The position numbers were made by a program, and so were the translations under genes. A stretch of DNA of 64,000 nucleotides, taken from the NCBI GenBank assembly GCA_902594335.1, contig CACJLY010000001.1, forward strand, positions 102,816-166,815. Reading direction: 5' to 3'. Position 1 is the first letter of the stretch; every line of letters starts with the position of its first letter. Shown in pieces: positions 38,227 to 47,417 of the stretch. This DNA comes from an uncultured Pelagibacteraceae bacterium (lineage in GTDB: Bacteria > Pseudomonadota > Alphaproteobacteria > Pelagibacterales > Pelagibacteraceae). The notes beneath the pieces are model-generated. The model had not been told where the DNA came from and made no database searches. It saw only the letters and a list, made by a program, of their open reading frames with translations.

Positions 38227-39402
38227 TTACTCTATAATTTTAAAATCAGACTTATATTTATCAGTGATTGTTAAACCAAGACCAGGTTTATTATCATCTA
38301 AATCTATATATCCATTTTCAGGAGCAGGATCACCTTCAAAAATGTAATAGAATAATTCATTTCCTATTTCTACATCATGGACTGGAAAAAACTCTGAAAT
38401 TGGACAATTGAAATTGGACATTGTTAAATGATAATTATGCATTTGACCAGCATGAGGAATAACTGGCACTTGATACGCTTCTGCTAATGCATTTATTTTA
38501 TTTGCAATTGTAAATCCACCAACTCTGTTATTATCATATTGAATATAACTAACTGCTTTAACGTCTAACAATTGTTTAAATCCAAATAAGTTGAACTCAT
38601 GTTCTCCTCCAGAAATTGGAATTGCATTCATATTATTTAATTCAGCATAACCATGAATATCGTCTGCTATAACTGGTTCTTCTAACCATCTAGGATTAAA
38701 CTTTACCAATTTAGGGATCATTCTCTTTGCATAGTCCAGGTTCCAACCCATATAACATTCCATCATTAAGTCAGTTTCATATCCAATAACCTCTCTAACT
38801 GCTTCAGCTAGCTCAATATTTTTTTTCATACCTTCAGGGCCATCTTTTGGCCCCCACCCAAATCTCATTTTAAACATTTTAAATCCCTGCTTAACGTAGC
38901 TTTCAGCTTCTTTTTGTAAATCTTTTATTGGCTGGCTGTAAAGTTTAGATGCGTAAACAGGTATCTTCTCTTTAGTTCGTCCACCTAATAGTTTAAAAAC
39001 AGGTTTATTTGTAATTTTTCCCATTATATCCCAAAGTGCAATATCAATTGCAGAAATAGCTACCATGCCTAATCCTCTTCTTCCCCATGCATGTGTTCTT
39101 CTATACATTTTTTCCCAGATGTAGGAATAATCAAATGGATCTTCACCTATTACTAAAGGACTCAAGTAAGTATCGATTGTTTTTTTTACTAATTGAGGTG
39201 CAAGTGCTGCATTTCCAATTCCAACAATTCCGTCATCAGTTTCAATTTCACATATTAACCATTCATGAAATCTAAATGATCCCATTGCATCTGATTTTTC
39301 AAACAAAAGGTCAGAGGCATTTGTGCAAAAATTATTTTGTGGAGGAACTGTTTTACCGTTCCATTGATATACCTTGGTGCGAATACTTTTTATTTTTGAC
39401 AT
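38227..39402 (-). CDS. Enolase-superfamily sugar-acid dehydratase (rhamnonate-dehydratase-like)
   Basis: 391 aa, mandelate racemase/muconate lactonizing fold. Key features are [12 protein letters not shown], where the second KxR residue is Arg, metal ligands in [15 protein letters not shown] and GGEHEF, and [12 protein letters not shown] with the general-base His. The first metal ligand is Glu in place of Asp. It probably dehydrates L-rhamnonate or a related aldonate to a 2-keto-3-deoxy acid. It abuts the PdxA-like gene. Confidence 0.85.
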   Translation of the reverse strand: MSKIKSIRTKVYQWNGKTVPPQNNFCTNASDLLFEKSDAMGSFRFHEWLICEIETDDGIVGIGNAALAPQLVKKTIDTYLSPLVIGEDPFDYSYIWEKMYRRTHAWGRRGLGMVAISAIDIALWDIMGKITNKPVFKLLGGRTKEKIPVYASKLYSQPIKDLQKEAESYVKQGFKMFKMRFGWGPKDGPEGMKKNIELAEAVREVIGYETDLMMECYMGWNLDYAKRMIPKLVKFNPRWLEEPVIADDIHGYAELNNMNAIPISGGEHEFNLFGFKQLLDVKAVSYIQYDNNRVGGFTIANKINALAEAYQVPVIPHAGQMHNYHLTMSNFNCPISEFFPVHDVEIGNELFYYIFEGDPAPENGYIDLDDNKPGLGLTITDKYKSDFKIIE

Positions 39403-40398
39403 TTAATTGTTTTTATTTTCTGCCATTGTTAATGCAATTTTAAATGAATTCAAAGTAGGTTCTAAATTTGCTTTATTTTTACCTGCAATATCAAATGCTG
39501 TTCCATGTGCAGGAGTGGTTATAGGGACTGGTAAACCTCCTTGTACAGTTACTCCTCGATCAAATCCAAATGCTTTTAAACCTGATTGTAAAGCATCATG
39601 ATACATACCAACAATACAATCGTGATTTCCATTTTTATAAGCAGTAATAAAAGAAGTGTCACACGGTAAGGGACCATCAGCATTAATACCTAGTTTTTTT
39701 GCCTCTTCTATTGCAGGTATAATTTCGTCTTTTTCCTCTGTTCCAAATTCAGCATGAGGATTTAGTGCTTGGACTGCTACTCTCGGACTTTTAATACCAT
39801 TTAATTTCATTGCTTCATTTATAAGTTTAATTGGCCTAATAATTTTTTCTTTTTTTACATGTTCTGGAACTTCTTTTATTGGAATATGTGATGATACTCT
39901 TGCTGTCCAAAAATTATCAATAACATTAAACTCACAAAAAAAATTTTTAACCTCCAACTTTTCAGCCATTAAATGTAATTCATCAGAATATTTATTTCCT
40001 CCAAGTTTAAGGCTTGTTTTGTTAAATGGTCCAAAGTTTATTGCATGAATTTTATTTTCTTTAGCAAGATCTAAAGCTAAATTTAACGCAGCTAAAACGC
40101 TTTGTCCCGCCTCTTTAGAGCACTCAGATAATTTATAATTATGATTTTTACCTTTAGAGATATCTAGAAAAAATTTACTACCCTTTGCAAAATCAATATT
40201 ATCGAAATCTTCTACAAAATTTAAATTCTGTGATTTGCCTGAAATTTTATTTCCACTTTCTAATATATTTTTTTCACCTATTATAATTACATTAGCCTTA
40301 TTAGTGATTTCCTCTGACAATAGTTTTGAAACCAATTCGGGCCCTATACCAGAAGGATCCCCTAAAAGAACTGCTATATTAATTTTATTTTGAGCCAT
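39403..40398 (-). CDS. PdxA-family 4-phospho-hydroxyacid dehydrogenase
   Basis: 331 aa. GDPSGIGPELVSK (13-25), NFGPFNKTSLKLGG, MYHDALQSGLKAFGF and HGTAFDIAGK carry the conserved metal-binding His residues. The MYHDQ block of PdxA reads MYHDA here. This, and its location with a sugar-acid dehydratase, point to a PdxA2-type paralogue acting on phosphorylated C4 sugar acids rather than to vitamin B6 synthesis. The two genes abut without a gap. Confidence 0.83.
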   Translation of the reverse strand: MAQNKINIAVLLGDPSGIGPELVSKLLSEEITNKANVIIIGEKNILESGNKISGKSQNLNFVEDFDNIDFAKGSKFFLDISKGKNHNYKLSECSKEAGQSVLAALNLALDLAKENKIHAINFGPFNKTSLKLGGNKYSDELHLMAEKLEVKNFFCEFNVIDNFWTARVSSHIPIKEVPEHVKKEKIIRPIKLINEAMKLNGIKSPRVAVQALNPHAEFGTEEKDEIIPAIEEAKKLGINADGPLPCDTSFITAYKNGNHDCIVGMYHDALQSGLKAFGFDRGVTVQGGLPVPITTPAHGTAFDIAGKNKANLEPTLNSFKIALTMAENKNN

Positions 40399-40469
40399 TT
40401 TTTACTTTACGCTATGTATCAGATTATGTTTATATATTTAAATATAAATTAACTTAAAAGAGGGAAATT

Positions 40470-41444
40470 ATGAAAAAAAGTTTTAAACTTTTCTTAGCAG
40501 CTGCATTTCTAGTAACAGAATTTTTTGTTGTTGCGCTTCCACTTATGATTACTTCTGCAAAAGCAGATGGTCATCCAATTCAAGCTATTACTCACGCTGG
40601 TTTTGGTGGTGGTACAGACGTAACTACTAGAATGATGCTTCTAAGAGCACGTAGAGTTCTTAAACAAGACATGCAACTGGTTAACAAAAAAGGCGGTGGT
40701 GGAGCAGTATCAATGGATTACATGATGAGTTTACCTGCTGACGGACAACACACTTTAACTTGGACTACGGGTCATGCTGTTTCAATGGCGTTAGGTAAAA
40801 CTAAAGTTAAAATAAGTGATATGCAACCACTAGCAAGAGGAACTGATGACCCTCAATTGTTTGTTGTAAATTGTAAAGCTGACATTAAAGATGCTAAAAA
40901 ATTTATTAGTACTCAAAAATCAAAATCACTTAAATATGGAACAACGCACGTAGGCGGAATTGATGATGTGAGTGCTATTGCATTTACAAAAAAAGGTGGA
41001 TTAAAAGATCCAACTATTGTTGCTTATAAAGGTGTAGCTCCAATTAAAACTAACTTAATCAAAGGAGATATCGATGTAGGTGTTTTAAACTTAGGGGAAG
41101 CATTAACAGAAATAAATGATGGAACACTTTGTGTTTCTGTTGTTTTAGCAAATAATAGAATGGCTAAAATTGGAGACTCTCCAACAGCTAAAGAGTTAGG
41201 AATACCTGTCTCTTTATCTACCGTAAGAGGATTTGTAACTAAAAAAGGGGCGCCAGCTGACAGAGTTAAAGAATTAGAAGCTGGAATGATGAAAGCTATG
41301 AGCCATAACTACTACAAAAATTTCTTAACAGAAATTGGTCTTGATGAGACAAGTGTAGTTGGTGCTGATGAATGGGGTAAGCAAATGGAAGAAATGCTTA
41401 CAGAGATGACGGCGCAACTTAAAGCTTTGGGTTACATTAATTAG
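40470..41444 (+). CDS. tctC: Tripartite tricarboxylate transporter binding protein
   Basis: 324 aa with signal peptide (cleavage likely after SAKA, mature start Asp-Gly-His). The TTT-family pocket is visible in GFGGGTDVTTR, KKGGGGAVSMDY, KYGTTHVGG and DVGVLNLGEAL. It captures a carboxylated compound in the periplasm. GAGGG lies 5 nt before ATG. The membrane subunits follow after a terminator-like hairpin. A sugar acid is the likely ligand given the divergent dehydratase pair. Confidence 0.92.
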   Translation: MKKSFKLFLAAAFLVTEFFVVALPLMITSAKADGHPIQAITHAGFGGGTDVTTRMMLLRARRVLKQDMQLVNKKGGGGAVSMDYMMSLPADGQHTLTWTTGHAVSMALGKTKVKISDMQPLARGTDDPQLFVVNCKADIKDAKKFISTQKSKSLKYGTTHVGGIDDVSAIAFTKKGGLKDPTIVAYKGVAPIKTNLIKGDIDVGVLNLGEALTEINDGTLCVSVVLANNRMAKIGDSPTAKELGIPVSLSTVRGFVTKKGAPADRVKELEAGMMKAMSHNYYKNFLTEIGLDETSVVGADEWGKQMEEMLTEMTAQLKALGYIN

Positions 41445-41466
41445 TCATAAGAAAGTACATTTTTTT

Positions 41467-41973
41467 ATGAATAATGTACGAAATAAAAAAAGGGCAAACA
41501 AAAGTTTGCCCTTTTTTTTTAAAGATGAGTTTAAAGTTTCATTTATTATTGTTTTTATCTCAATAATTTTACTAATAAGTACTTTTTCATTTGATATTGT
41601 TCCTCCAATTTTAAATAGAGGCATACAACCTGCAACTTTTCCTAAAGCTTTATTAATATTTATAATAAGTTTAACTTTAATTATCTATTATCTATCAATC
41701 AAAAATCCTTGGAAAATTGGAAACAAATTACCTAAAACATTTTTTTTAACTTTACTTAGTTTTTTAATATTTGTTATTATTTCAAAAACTTTAGATTTCT
41801 TTTTAGCTATATCTGTATTATCACTTTTTGTTTCCTATAACTGGGGTGAAAGAAGAATATTTTATTTATTATTAGTAAGCATTATTTTTCCTATTTTGGT
41901 TTTTATTTTTTTTGAAACAATCTTGGGACTAAGATTTCCTCCAGGAATAATTACTAACCTTTATTATTATTAA
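41467..41973 (+). CDS. tctB: TTT transporter small membrane subunit
   Basis: 168 aa with four hydrophobic segments, the normal TctB layout. The gene starts at ATG 41467. Codons for about residues 7-18 (KKRANKSLPFFF) lie inside a terminator hairpin. No ATG, GTG or TTG in the same frame follows before the first membrane segment, so a later start is unlikely unless a rare codon is used. The stop is one nt before the tctA start. Confidence 0.85.
   Translation: MNNVRNKKRANKSLPFFFKDEFKVSFIIVFISIILLISTFSFDIVPPILNRGIQPATFPKALLIFIISLTLIIYYLSIKNPWKIGNKLPKTFFLTLLSFLIFVIISKTLDFFLAISVLSLFVSYNWGERRIFYLLLVSIIFPILVFIFFETILGLRFPPGIITNLYYY
41485..41520 (+). terminator. Intrinsic terminator embedded in the 5' coding region of tctB
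   Basis: AAAAAAAGGGCAAAC (41485-41499), AAAA loop, GTTTGCCCTTTTTTT (41504-41518) and a run of nine T (41512-41520). A GC-containing 8-bp core is extended by seven A/T pairs. It comes 40 nt after the tctC stop and 18 nt after the tctB ATG. Confidence 0.88.
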
Positions 41974-41974
41974 A

Positions 41975-43447
41975 ATGGATAATCTTTTATTGATGCTGAC
42001 CCCTCTATTTAGTTCAAAACTATTGATAGTTTTACTTTTTGGAACTTTGTTTGGATTAATTCTAGGAGTTCTTCCAGGTTTAGGACCAACAACTGGTGGA
42101 GCATTAATTTTACCATTTACAATGACGCTAGATCCTTTATCTGCAATAGTATTGCTAACCTCTATTTATTGTGCAGGAACTTATGGAGGAGCAATTACCG
42201 CTGTATTAATTAATACTCCAGGAACACCTGCAGCTGCAGCAACATGTCTAGATGGTTATCCTCTAGCCCAAAAAGGCGAAGCGGGTAGAGCTTTGGGAAT
42301 GGCAACTGTATCAAGCACTGTTGGAGGAATTTTTAGTGTTATAATTTTAGTATTTTTTGCACCACTTTTAGCAAAACTTGCTTATGAATTTGGACAACCC
42401 GAATACTTTGCATTAGCAATTTTTGGTTTAACTATGCTTTCTTCTATAGGAGAAGGTAGTCCTATTAAAAACTTAATTGCTGGGGCATTTGGAATTTTAA
42501 TTTCAACTATTGGTAAAGATTTTATGACATCAATAGATAGATTTACTTATGGAATTAACGAACTCTCAGTTGGTATTGGTTTTATTCCAGTAGTTGTTGG
42601 TTTATTTGCAATTAGTGAAATGTTAACTCAATCAACGCTTCTTGATCAAGTATTTAAGAGAGTCGCTTTAAAGGCAGTAAAACTCCCAACCAAGGATGAT
42701 TATAAAAAAACATGGAAAACAATTCTTAGATCAAGTGGAATAGGTTCATTCATTGGAGTTTTGCCAGCTGAAGGTGGTACAGTAGCATCATTAATTGGTT
42801 ATTCAGAGGCTAAAAGATTTTCTAAAAATCCTGAAGAATTTGGCAAAGGGTCAATTGAAGGTATTGCTGGTGCAGAAGCTGCAAATAATGCTGCAACTGG
42901 TGGAGCAATGGTACCTACATTAGCGCTAGGAATTCCAGGAAGTGCCACGACAGCTGTAATACTAACAGGTTTAATTATTCATGGTGTTAGACCAGGTCCA
43001 GATTTATTCAGAGAGCAACCTGATTTTTTATATGGCATATTTGGAGCCATGTTAATTGCTAACGTTTTATTTTTTATCTTTGGGTTTTTTGGAGCAAAAG
43101 TATTTGCGAGAATTACATTAGTTCCTAACAAAATTTTGTGGCCAATGATATTTGCTGTATCTGTTTGTGGAACATATTCACTTAGCCAATCAATTATTGA
43201 TGTTTGGATTATGTTATTTTTTGGAGTACTAGGATTTTTTATGAGAAGATTTGGATTTTCAGTGGTTCCTGTAATTATAGGATTAATTTTAGGAGAGTTA
43301 GTAGAGGGAACTTTAAGACAATCTTTAGTAATTTTTGATGGAAATTGGTTGATGTTTTTAACAAGACCAATAGCTTTAACCTTTTTTATTTTATCTTTAA
43401 TTGCATTGGCTTTTCCTTTATTAAGGTCAAAAAAACAAAAAAAATAA
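41975..43447 (+). CDS. tctA: TTT transporter large membrane subunit
   Basis: 490 aa, about twelve membrane segments. LGVLPGLGPTTGGALILPF (about 29-47), the GTYGGAITAVLINTPGTP motif and the second-half ALGIPGSATTAVIL repeat are the conserved TctA blocks. It forms the channel with TctB, driven by an ion gradient. It is followed 2 nt later by an SDR. Confidence 0.94.
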   Translation: MDNLLLMLTPLFSSKLLIVLLFGTLFGLILGVLPGLGPTTGGALILPFTMTLDPLSAIVLLTSIYCAGTYGGAITAVLINTPGTPAAAATCLDGYPLAQKGEAGRALGMATVSSTVGGIFSVIILVFFAPLLAKLAYEFGQPEYFALAIFGLTMLSSIGEGSPIKNLIAGAFGILISTIGKDFMTSIDRFTYGINELSVGIGFIPVVVGLFAISEMLTQSTLLDQVFKRVALKAVKLPTKDDYKKTWKTILRSSGIGSFIGVLPAEGGTVASLIGYSEAKRFSKNPEEFGKGSIEGIAGAEAANNAATGGAMVPTLALGIPGSATTAVILTGLIIHGVRPGPDLFREQPDFLYGIFGAMLIANVLFFIFGFFGAKVFARITLVPNKILWPMIFAVSVCGTYSLSQSIIDVWIMLFFGVLGFFMRRFGFSVVPVIIGLILGELVEGTLRQSLVIFDGNWLMFLTRPIALTFFILSLIALAFPLLRSKKQKK

Positions 43448-43448
43448 T

Positions 43449-44198
43449 ATGATTAATTTTGATTTAAAAGATAGAATTGCAATAGTGACAGGAGGTGCCC
43501 AAGGTTTTGGACTAGCCATTACAGAGAGATTTATTGCTTCAGGAGCAAGTGTCGTAATTTGGGATATAGATGAAGAGGCAATTAAAACAGCAACAAAAAA
43601 AATTAATTCAGATAAGGTTTCATACCAAATTGTTGATGTCGGAAATTATGAGAATATAGAAAAAAATTTAGCTGAAATTGAAAAAACACACAAAAAAATT
43701 GATATTTTTATCAATAATGCAGGCGTCGCAGGAAAAAATACCACGGTAGTTGATTATCCACTTGATGAATGGAAGAAGGTTATAGACTTAAATTTAAATG
43801 CAGTATTTTATTGCTGTAAGGCAGTGACCCCCTACATGATAAAGAATAATTATGGAAGAATTGTAAATATTGCATCAATTGCAGGAAAAGAAGGCAATCC
43901 TAACGCTAGTGCTTACAGCACTTCTAAAGCAGGAGTAATAGGTTTAACAAAGTCATTGGGAAAAGAATTGGCATTAAAAAATATTGCAGTTAATTGTGTT
44001 ACTCCTGCAGCAGCGAAAACTAGAATATTTGATCAAATGACTGAGGAACATATAAATTATATGTTATCTAAAATTCCTAGAAATAAATTTGCAAAAGTTA
44101 ATGAATTAGCATCCCTTGTGACTTGGTTATCAAGTGAAGAAAATTCTTTTTCAACAGCTGCTGTTTTTGATTTGAGTGGTGGAAGAGCAACTTATTGA
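43449..44198 (+). CDS. Short-chain dehydrogenase/reductase
   Basis: 249 aa. The cofactor loop is TGGAQGFG (14-21), NNAG at 89-92, and the catalytic set Ser143, Tyr156, Lys160 (YSTSK). An Asp at the end of strand 2 (VIWDID) favours NAD. It probably oxidises or reduces a sugar or sugar acid brought in by TctCBA. The C-terminus (LSGGRATY) matches sugar-dehydrogenase SDRs. Confidence 0.9.
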   Translation: MINFDLKDRIAIVTGGAQGFGLAITERFIASGASVVIWDIDEEAIKTATKKINSDKVSYQIVDVGNYENIEKNLAEIEKTHKKIDIFINNAGVAGKNTTVVDYPLDEWKKVIDLNLNAVFYCCKAVTPYMIKNNYGRIVNIASIAGKEGNPNASAYSTSKAGVIGLTKSLGKELALKNIAVNCVTPAAAKTRIFDQMTEEHINYMLSKIPRNKFAKVNELASLVTWLSSEENSFSTAAVFDLSGGRATY

Positions 44199-44201
44199 TT
44201 T

Positions 44202-45104
44202 ATGCAAATAGGTATTGATGTTGGAGCTACAAAAATTGAAAGTGTAGTTTTAGATGAAAAAGGAAACGAAAGTCACCGTGAGAGAACTGATTGTCCAAAA
44301 GACTATTTTCAAATTATAAAAACCATTAAAGAAATTAACGAAAAGTTAGAAAAAGAATTTAAAAAAGAACTACCTATAGGTGTTTGTCATCCTGGCATTC
44401 ATTCACCTCAAACAGGATTAGTAAAGAATGCTCCAAATTGTTATTGGTTAGAAAAAAAACCATTTCAAAATGATTTAAGAAAAGAATTAGGTAAGGAGGT
44501 ATTTTGTGAAAATGATGCCAATTGCTTTGCTTTGTCTGAAGCTTTAGATGGGGCAGGAAAACATTATAAAATTGTCTATGGAATTATTATTGGCTCTGGA
44601 GTAGGCGGTGGTTTAGTAATAGATAAAAAAATTGTTAGTGGACCAAATGGAGTAGCAGGTGAATGGGGACATAATCAAATTAACCATTTAATTTCCAAAA
44701 AAGAAAATTTCGAATCTACCAATCTAAGAGAGGGCGAGATTGAGAGTTTTATGTCAGGCTTAAGTTTAGCTAAAAAATTTAATAAGCAATATAAAAAAAA
44801 TTTAAAAACTAATGAGATCTTTGAACTATATAGAAAACATGATTTAGATGCTGAAAATTTAATAGATAATTTTAAAGTAAATTTAGCAATGTCCTTAGCA
44901 AATATAATTAACATTCTTGATCCCGATTGTTTCGTTTTTGGCGGGGGTGTTTCAAATGAAATTGATTTTTTAAGTGAAATCGAAACTATCGTAAGAAAAT
45001 TTGTAACAGGCAGAGAGTATGATGGTGTGTTTCTTAAACCAAAGTACGGCGATGCTAGTGGCGTTAGAGGTGCTGCAAGATTAGGGAGAAAATCAATCTA
45101 TTAA
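44202..45104 (+). CDS. ROK-family sugar kinase lacking the zinc-cysteine motif
   Basis: 300 aa. DVGATKIESVV (6-16), GVCHPG, ENDANCFALSEA with the catalytic Asp, GSGVGGGLV and GEWGHNQ are ROK landmarks. The usual CxCGxxGCxE zinc loop that follows the GEWGH block is absent, replaced by a Ser/Glu-rich stretch before FMSGLSL. It should still phosphorylate a hexose or similar sugar. It ends the tct-SDR-ROK unit. Confidence 0.87.
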   Translation: MQIGIDVGATKIESVVLDEKGNESHRERTDCPKDYFQIIKTIKEINEKLEKEFKKELPIGVCHPGIHSPQTGLVKNAPNCYWLEKKPFQNDLRKELGKEVFCENDANCFALSEALDGAGKHYKIVYGIIIGSGVGGGLVIDKKIVSGPNGVAGEWGHNQINHLISKKENFESTNLREGEIESFMSGLSLAKKFNKQYKKNLKTNEIFELYRKHDLDAENLIDNFKVNLAMSLANIINILDPDCFVFGGGVSNEIDFLSEIETIVRKFVTGREYDGVFLKPKYGDASGVRGAARLGRKSIY

Positions 45105-45214
45105 TATTACAAATCAATTATTGGTTGTATTTTTTTTTCTTGTAGTCTTTTAATAAATCAATCTATAATTGTTTTTTTTAAGTTAACTTAATTTAACAAA
45201 TAAGAGGGAAATAT

Positions 45215-46471
45215 ATGAAAAAAATGCTAATTGCTTTAATTGCGTTTGCATTCACTTCTACATCTTCTTTTGCAGGACCAAAAATTGAGGTTTTGCACTG
45301 GTGGACATCAGGTGGTGAAGCAGCTGCACTTAAAGTATTAAAAGATGATTTCGCTGCAAACGGTGGTGAATGGTTAGACATGCCTGTAACAGGTGGTGGT
45401 GGAGACGCTGCTAACGTTGCACTTAAAGCAAGAATAGTTGCGGGAGATCCTCCTTCAGCTTCTCAAATCAAAGGTCCAACAATTCAAGAATATGATCAAG
45501 AAGGAGTAGTTGCTCCATACAACATTGATCCTATTGCTCAATCAGAAGGTTGGGATGGATTATTAGATCCTATGATTGCTGCAGTTCACAAATGTCAGAA
45601 TAACAGTGGTCCATATTGTGCGGCTCCAGTAAACATTCATAGAATTGATTGGATGTGGGCTAACAAAGCAGTATTTGATGCTAATGGAATTTCAGTTCCT
45701 ACATCTTGGGATGAATTAAATGCAGCAGCAGAAAAACTTCAAGCTGCAGGTATTATTCCTTTTGCACATGGTGGTCAAGCTTGGCAAGATGCTACAGTCT
45801 TCGAAGCAGTAGCCATGGGTATTGGTGGAAATAACTATTACAAAAACTGTTATGTAGATCTTAAAGAAACTTGTTTAAGAAGTGAGACAACTGTAAAAGT
45901 TTTTGATCAAATGAGAAAACTTCAAGGTTTCACTGATGAAGGTAGCCCAGGAAGAGATTGGAACGTTGCTACTGGAATGGTTATTGAAGGAAAAGCTGGT
46001 TTCCAAATTATGGGTGACTGGGCAAAAGGTGAATTTACTGCTGCTGGAAAAGTACCAGGTGTAGATTACTATTGTGCTGCAACTCCATCTAATAATGGAT
46101 ACTTGTATAATGTAGACAGCTTTATATTCTACAAAACAAGTGACCCAGACAAACAAGAAGGTCAAAAATTATTAGCTAAATTAATGATGGGTAAAAACTT
46201 CCAAAAAGTTTTCAACTTATACAAAGGATCAATTCCAGCACGTTTAGATGTACCAATGGATGAATTTGATAAATGTGCAAAAACATCAAATTCTGACATC
46301 AAAACTGCAGGAGTAAGTGGTGGATTAGTTCCAAGTTTTGCTCATGGAATGGCTCAAGGTAATACTATGAAAGCTGCTTTACAAGATGTGATTACAGAAC
46401 ACTTTAATTCTGACATGTCTTCAGTTGATGCAGCAAATGCTTTGGCTGATTCAGTATTAGATAATATGTAA
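45215..46471 (+). CDS. gtsA: ABC sugar-binding protein, glucose/mannose type
   Basis: 418 aa with signal peptide (cleavage likely after SSFA). EVLHWWTSGGEAAALKVL (about 23-40) and PVTGGGGDAANVALKARI are typical of GtsA-type glucose-binding proteins. A GAGGG ribosome site lies 6 nt before ATG. A strong terminator follows the stop, so it should be made in excess of the permeases downstream. Confidence 0.92.
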   Translation: MKKMLIALIAFAFTSTSSFAGPKIEVLHWWTSGGEAAALKVLKDDFAANGGEWLDMPVTGGGGDAANVALKARIVAGDPPSASQIKGPTIQEYDQEGVVAPYNIDPIAQSEGWDGLLDPMIAAVHKCQNNSGPYCAAPVNIHRIDWMWANKAVFDANGISVPTSWDELNAAAEKLQAAGIIPFAHGGQAWQDATVFEAVAMGIGGNNYYKNCYVDLKETCLRSETTVKVFDQMRKLQGFTDEGSPGRDWNVATGMVIEGKAGFQIMGDWAKGEFTAAGKVPGVDYYCAATPSNNGYLYNVDSFIFYKTSDPDKQEGQKLLAKLMMGKNFQKVFNLYKGSIPARLDVPMDEFDKCAKTSNSDIKTAGVSGGLVPSFAHGMAQGNTMKAALQDVITEHFNSDMSSVDAANALADSVLDNM

Positions 46472-46483
46472 AATACAAAAATT

Positions 46484-46517
46484 AAGGCCACCTAATTTTT
46501 AGGTGGCCTTTTTTTTT
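46484..46517 (+). terminator. Terminator between binding protein and permease genes
   Basis: AAGGCCACCTAA (46484-46495), TTT loop, TTAGGTGGCCTT (46499-46510) and T to 46517. It is a perfect 12-bp stem with a U-run 13 nt past the gtsA stop. It probably lets only part of the transcription continue into gtsB. Confidence 0.94.
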
Positions 46518-46541
46518 AATCAAAATTAGAAAATATTTATA

Positions 46542-47417
46542 ATGCTCAAGTGGCTAGAAAAAAACCTACCTAAAATCGTAATGGCTCCAGCTGTTGGATT
46601 AATTGGTTGGTTTGTCTATGGTTTTGTGCTTTGGACCTTATATATATCTTTTACAAATTCTAAAATCTTGCCCAAGTATGAACTTTGGGGAGTAGGTCAG
46701 TATGTTAAACTTTGGGGTTCTAGAAAATGGCTAATTGCAGTTGATAATCTTCTTATTTTCACAGCTTTATTCTTAATTTTTTGTGTTGTGATTGGAATTA
46801 TTCTTGCAATATTTCTAGATCAAAAAATTAGGGCGGAAGGTGTCCTTAGAACTATTTATCTATATCCTATGGCTTTATCATTTATCGTTACAGGAACAGC
46901 TTGGAAATGGATTTTAAACCCAACCCTTGGTATCCAAAAAATGTTTATCGATTGGGGATTTGAAAACTTTACTTTTGATTGGTTGGTCAATCGAGAAATG
47001 GCCATCTACACCATTGTGATTGCAGGTGTTTGGCAATCTGCAGGATTTGTAATGGCATTATTTCTAGCTGGGTTAAGATCAGTTGAAGATGAAATCGTCA
47101 AAGCAGCCAAAATAGATGGCGCAAATTTATTTACAGTTTATTGGAAGATTCTACTACCAATGATGAGACCAGTTTTTTTTACAAGTTTTGTAATTTTGGT
47201 TCATATATCAATTAAAAGTTATGATCTTATTGTTGCGTTAACCCAGGGTGGTCCGGGTATATCTACAACCATGCCTGCATTATATATGACACAAACTGCA
47301 TTTCACAAAAGTCAAGTTGGTTTATCAGCAGCGAGTGCGATGATGATGTTTATGGCAGTAGCAGCTGTGATTATACCTTATTTATATTCTGAATTGAGAA
47401 GAGAAAATGCAAGATAA
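46542..47417 (+). CDS. gtsB: ABC sugar transporter permease (MalF-like)
   Basis: 291 aa, six membrane segments. The EAA loop that contacts the ATPase reads EDEIVKAAKIDGANLFTVY. It pairs with the next gene (overlap 11 nt) to form the channel. Confidence 0.93.
   Translation: MLKWLEKNLPKIVMAPAVGLIGWFVYGFVLWTLYISFTNSKILPKYELWGVGQYVKLWGSRKWLIAVDNLLIFTALFLIFCVVIGIILAIFLDQKIRAEGVLRTIYLYPMALSFIVTGTAWKWILNPTLGIQKMFIDWGFENFTFDWLVNREMAIYTIVIAGVWQSAGFVMALFLAGLRSVEDEIVKAAKIDGANLFTVYWKILLPMMRPVFFTSFVILVHISIKSYDLIVALTQGGPGISTTMPALYMTQTAFHKSQVGLSAASAMMMFMAVAAVIIPYLYSELRRENAR

Noticed and set aside
45105..45214. Terminator after the ROK kinase gene
   Set aside because: ACAAATCAA/TTGGTTGT pairing is short and contains mismatches despite the nearby T-run; too weak to call.
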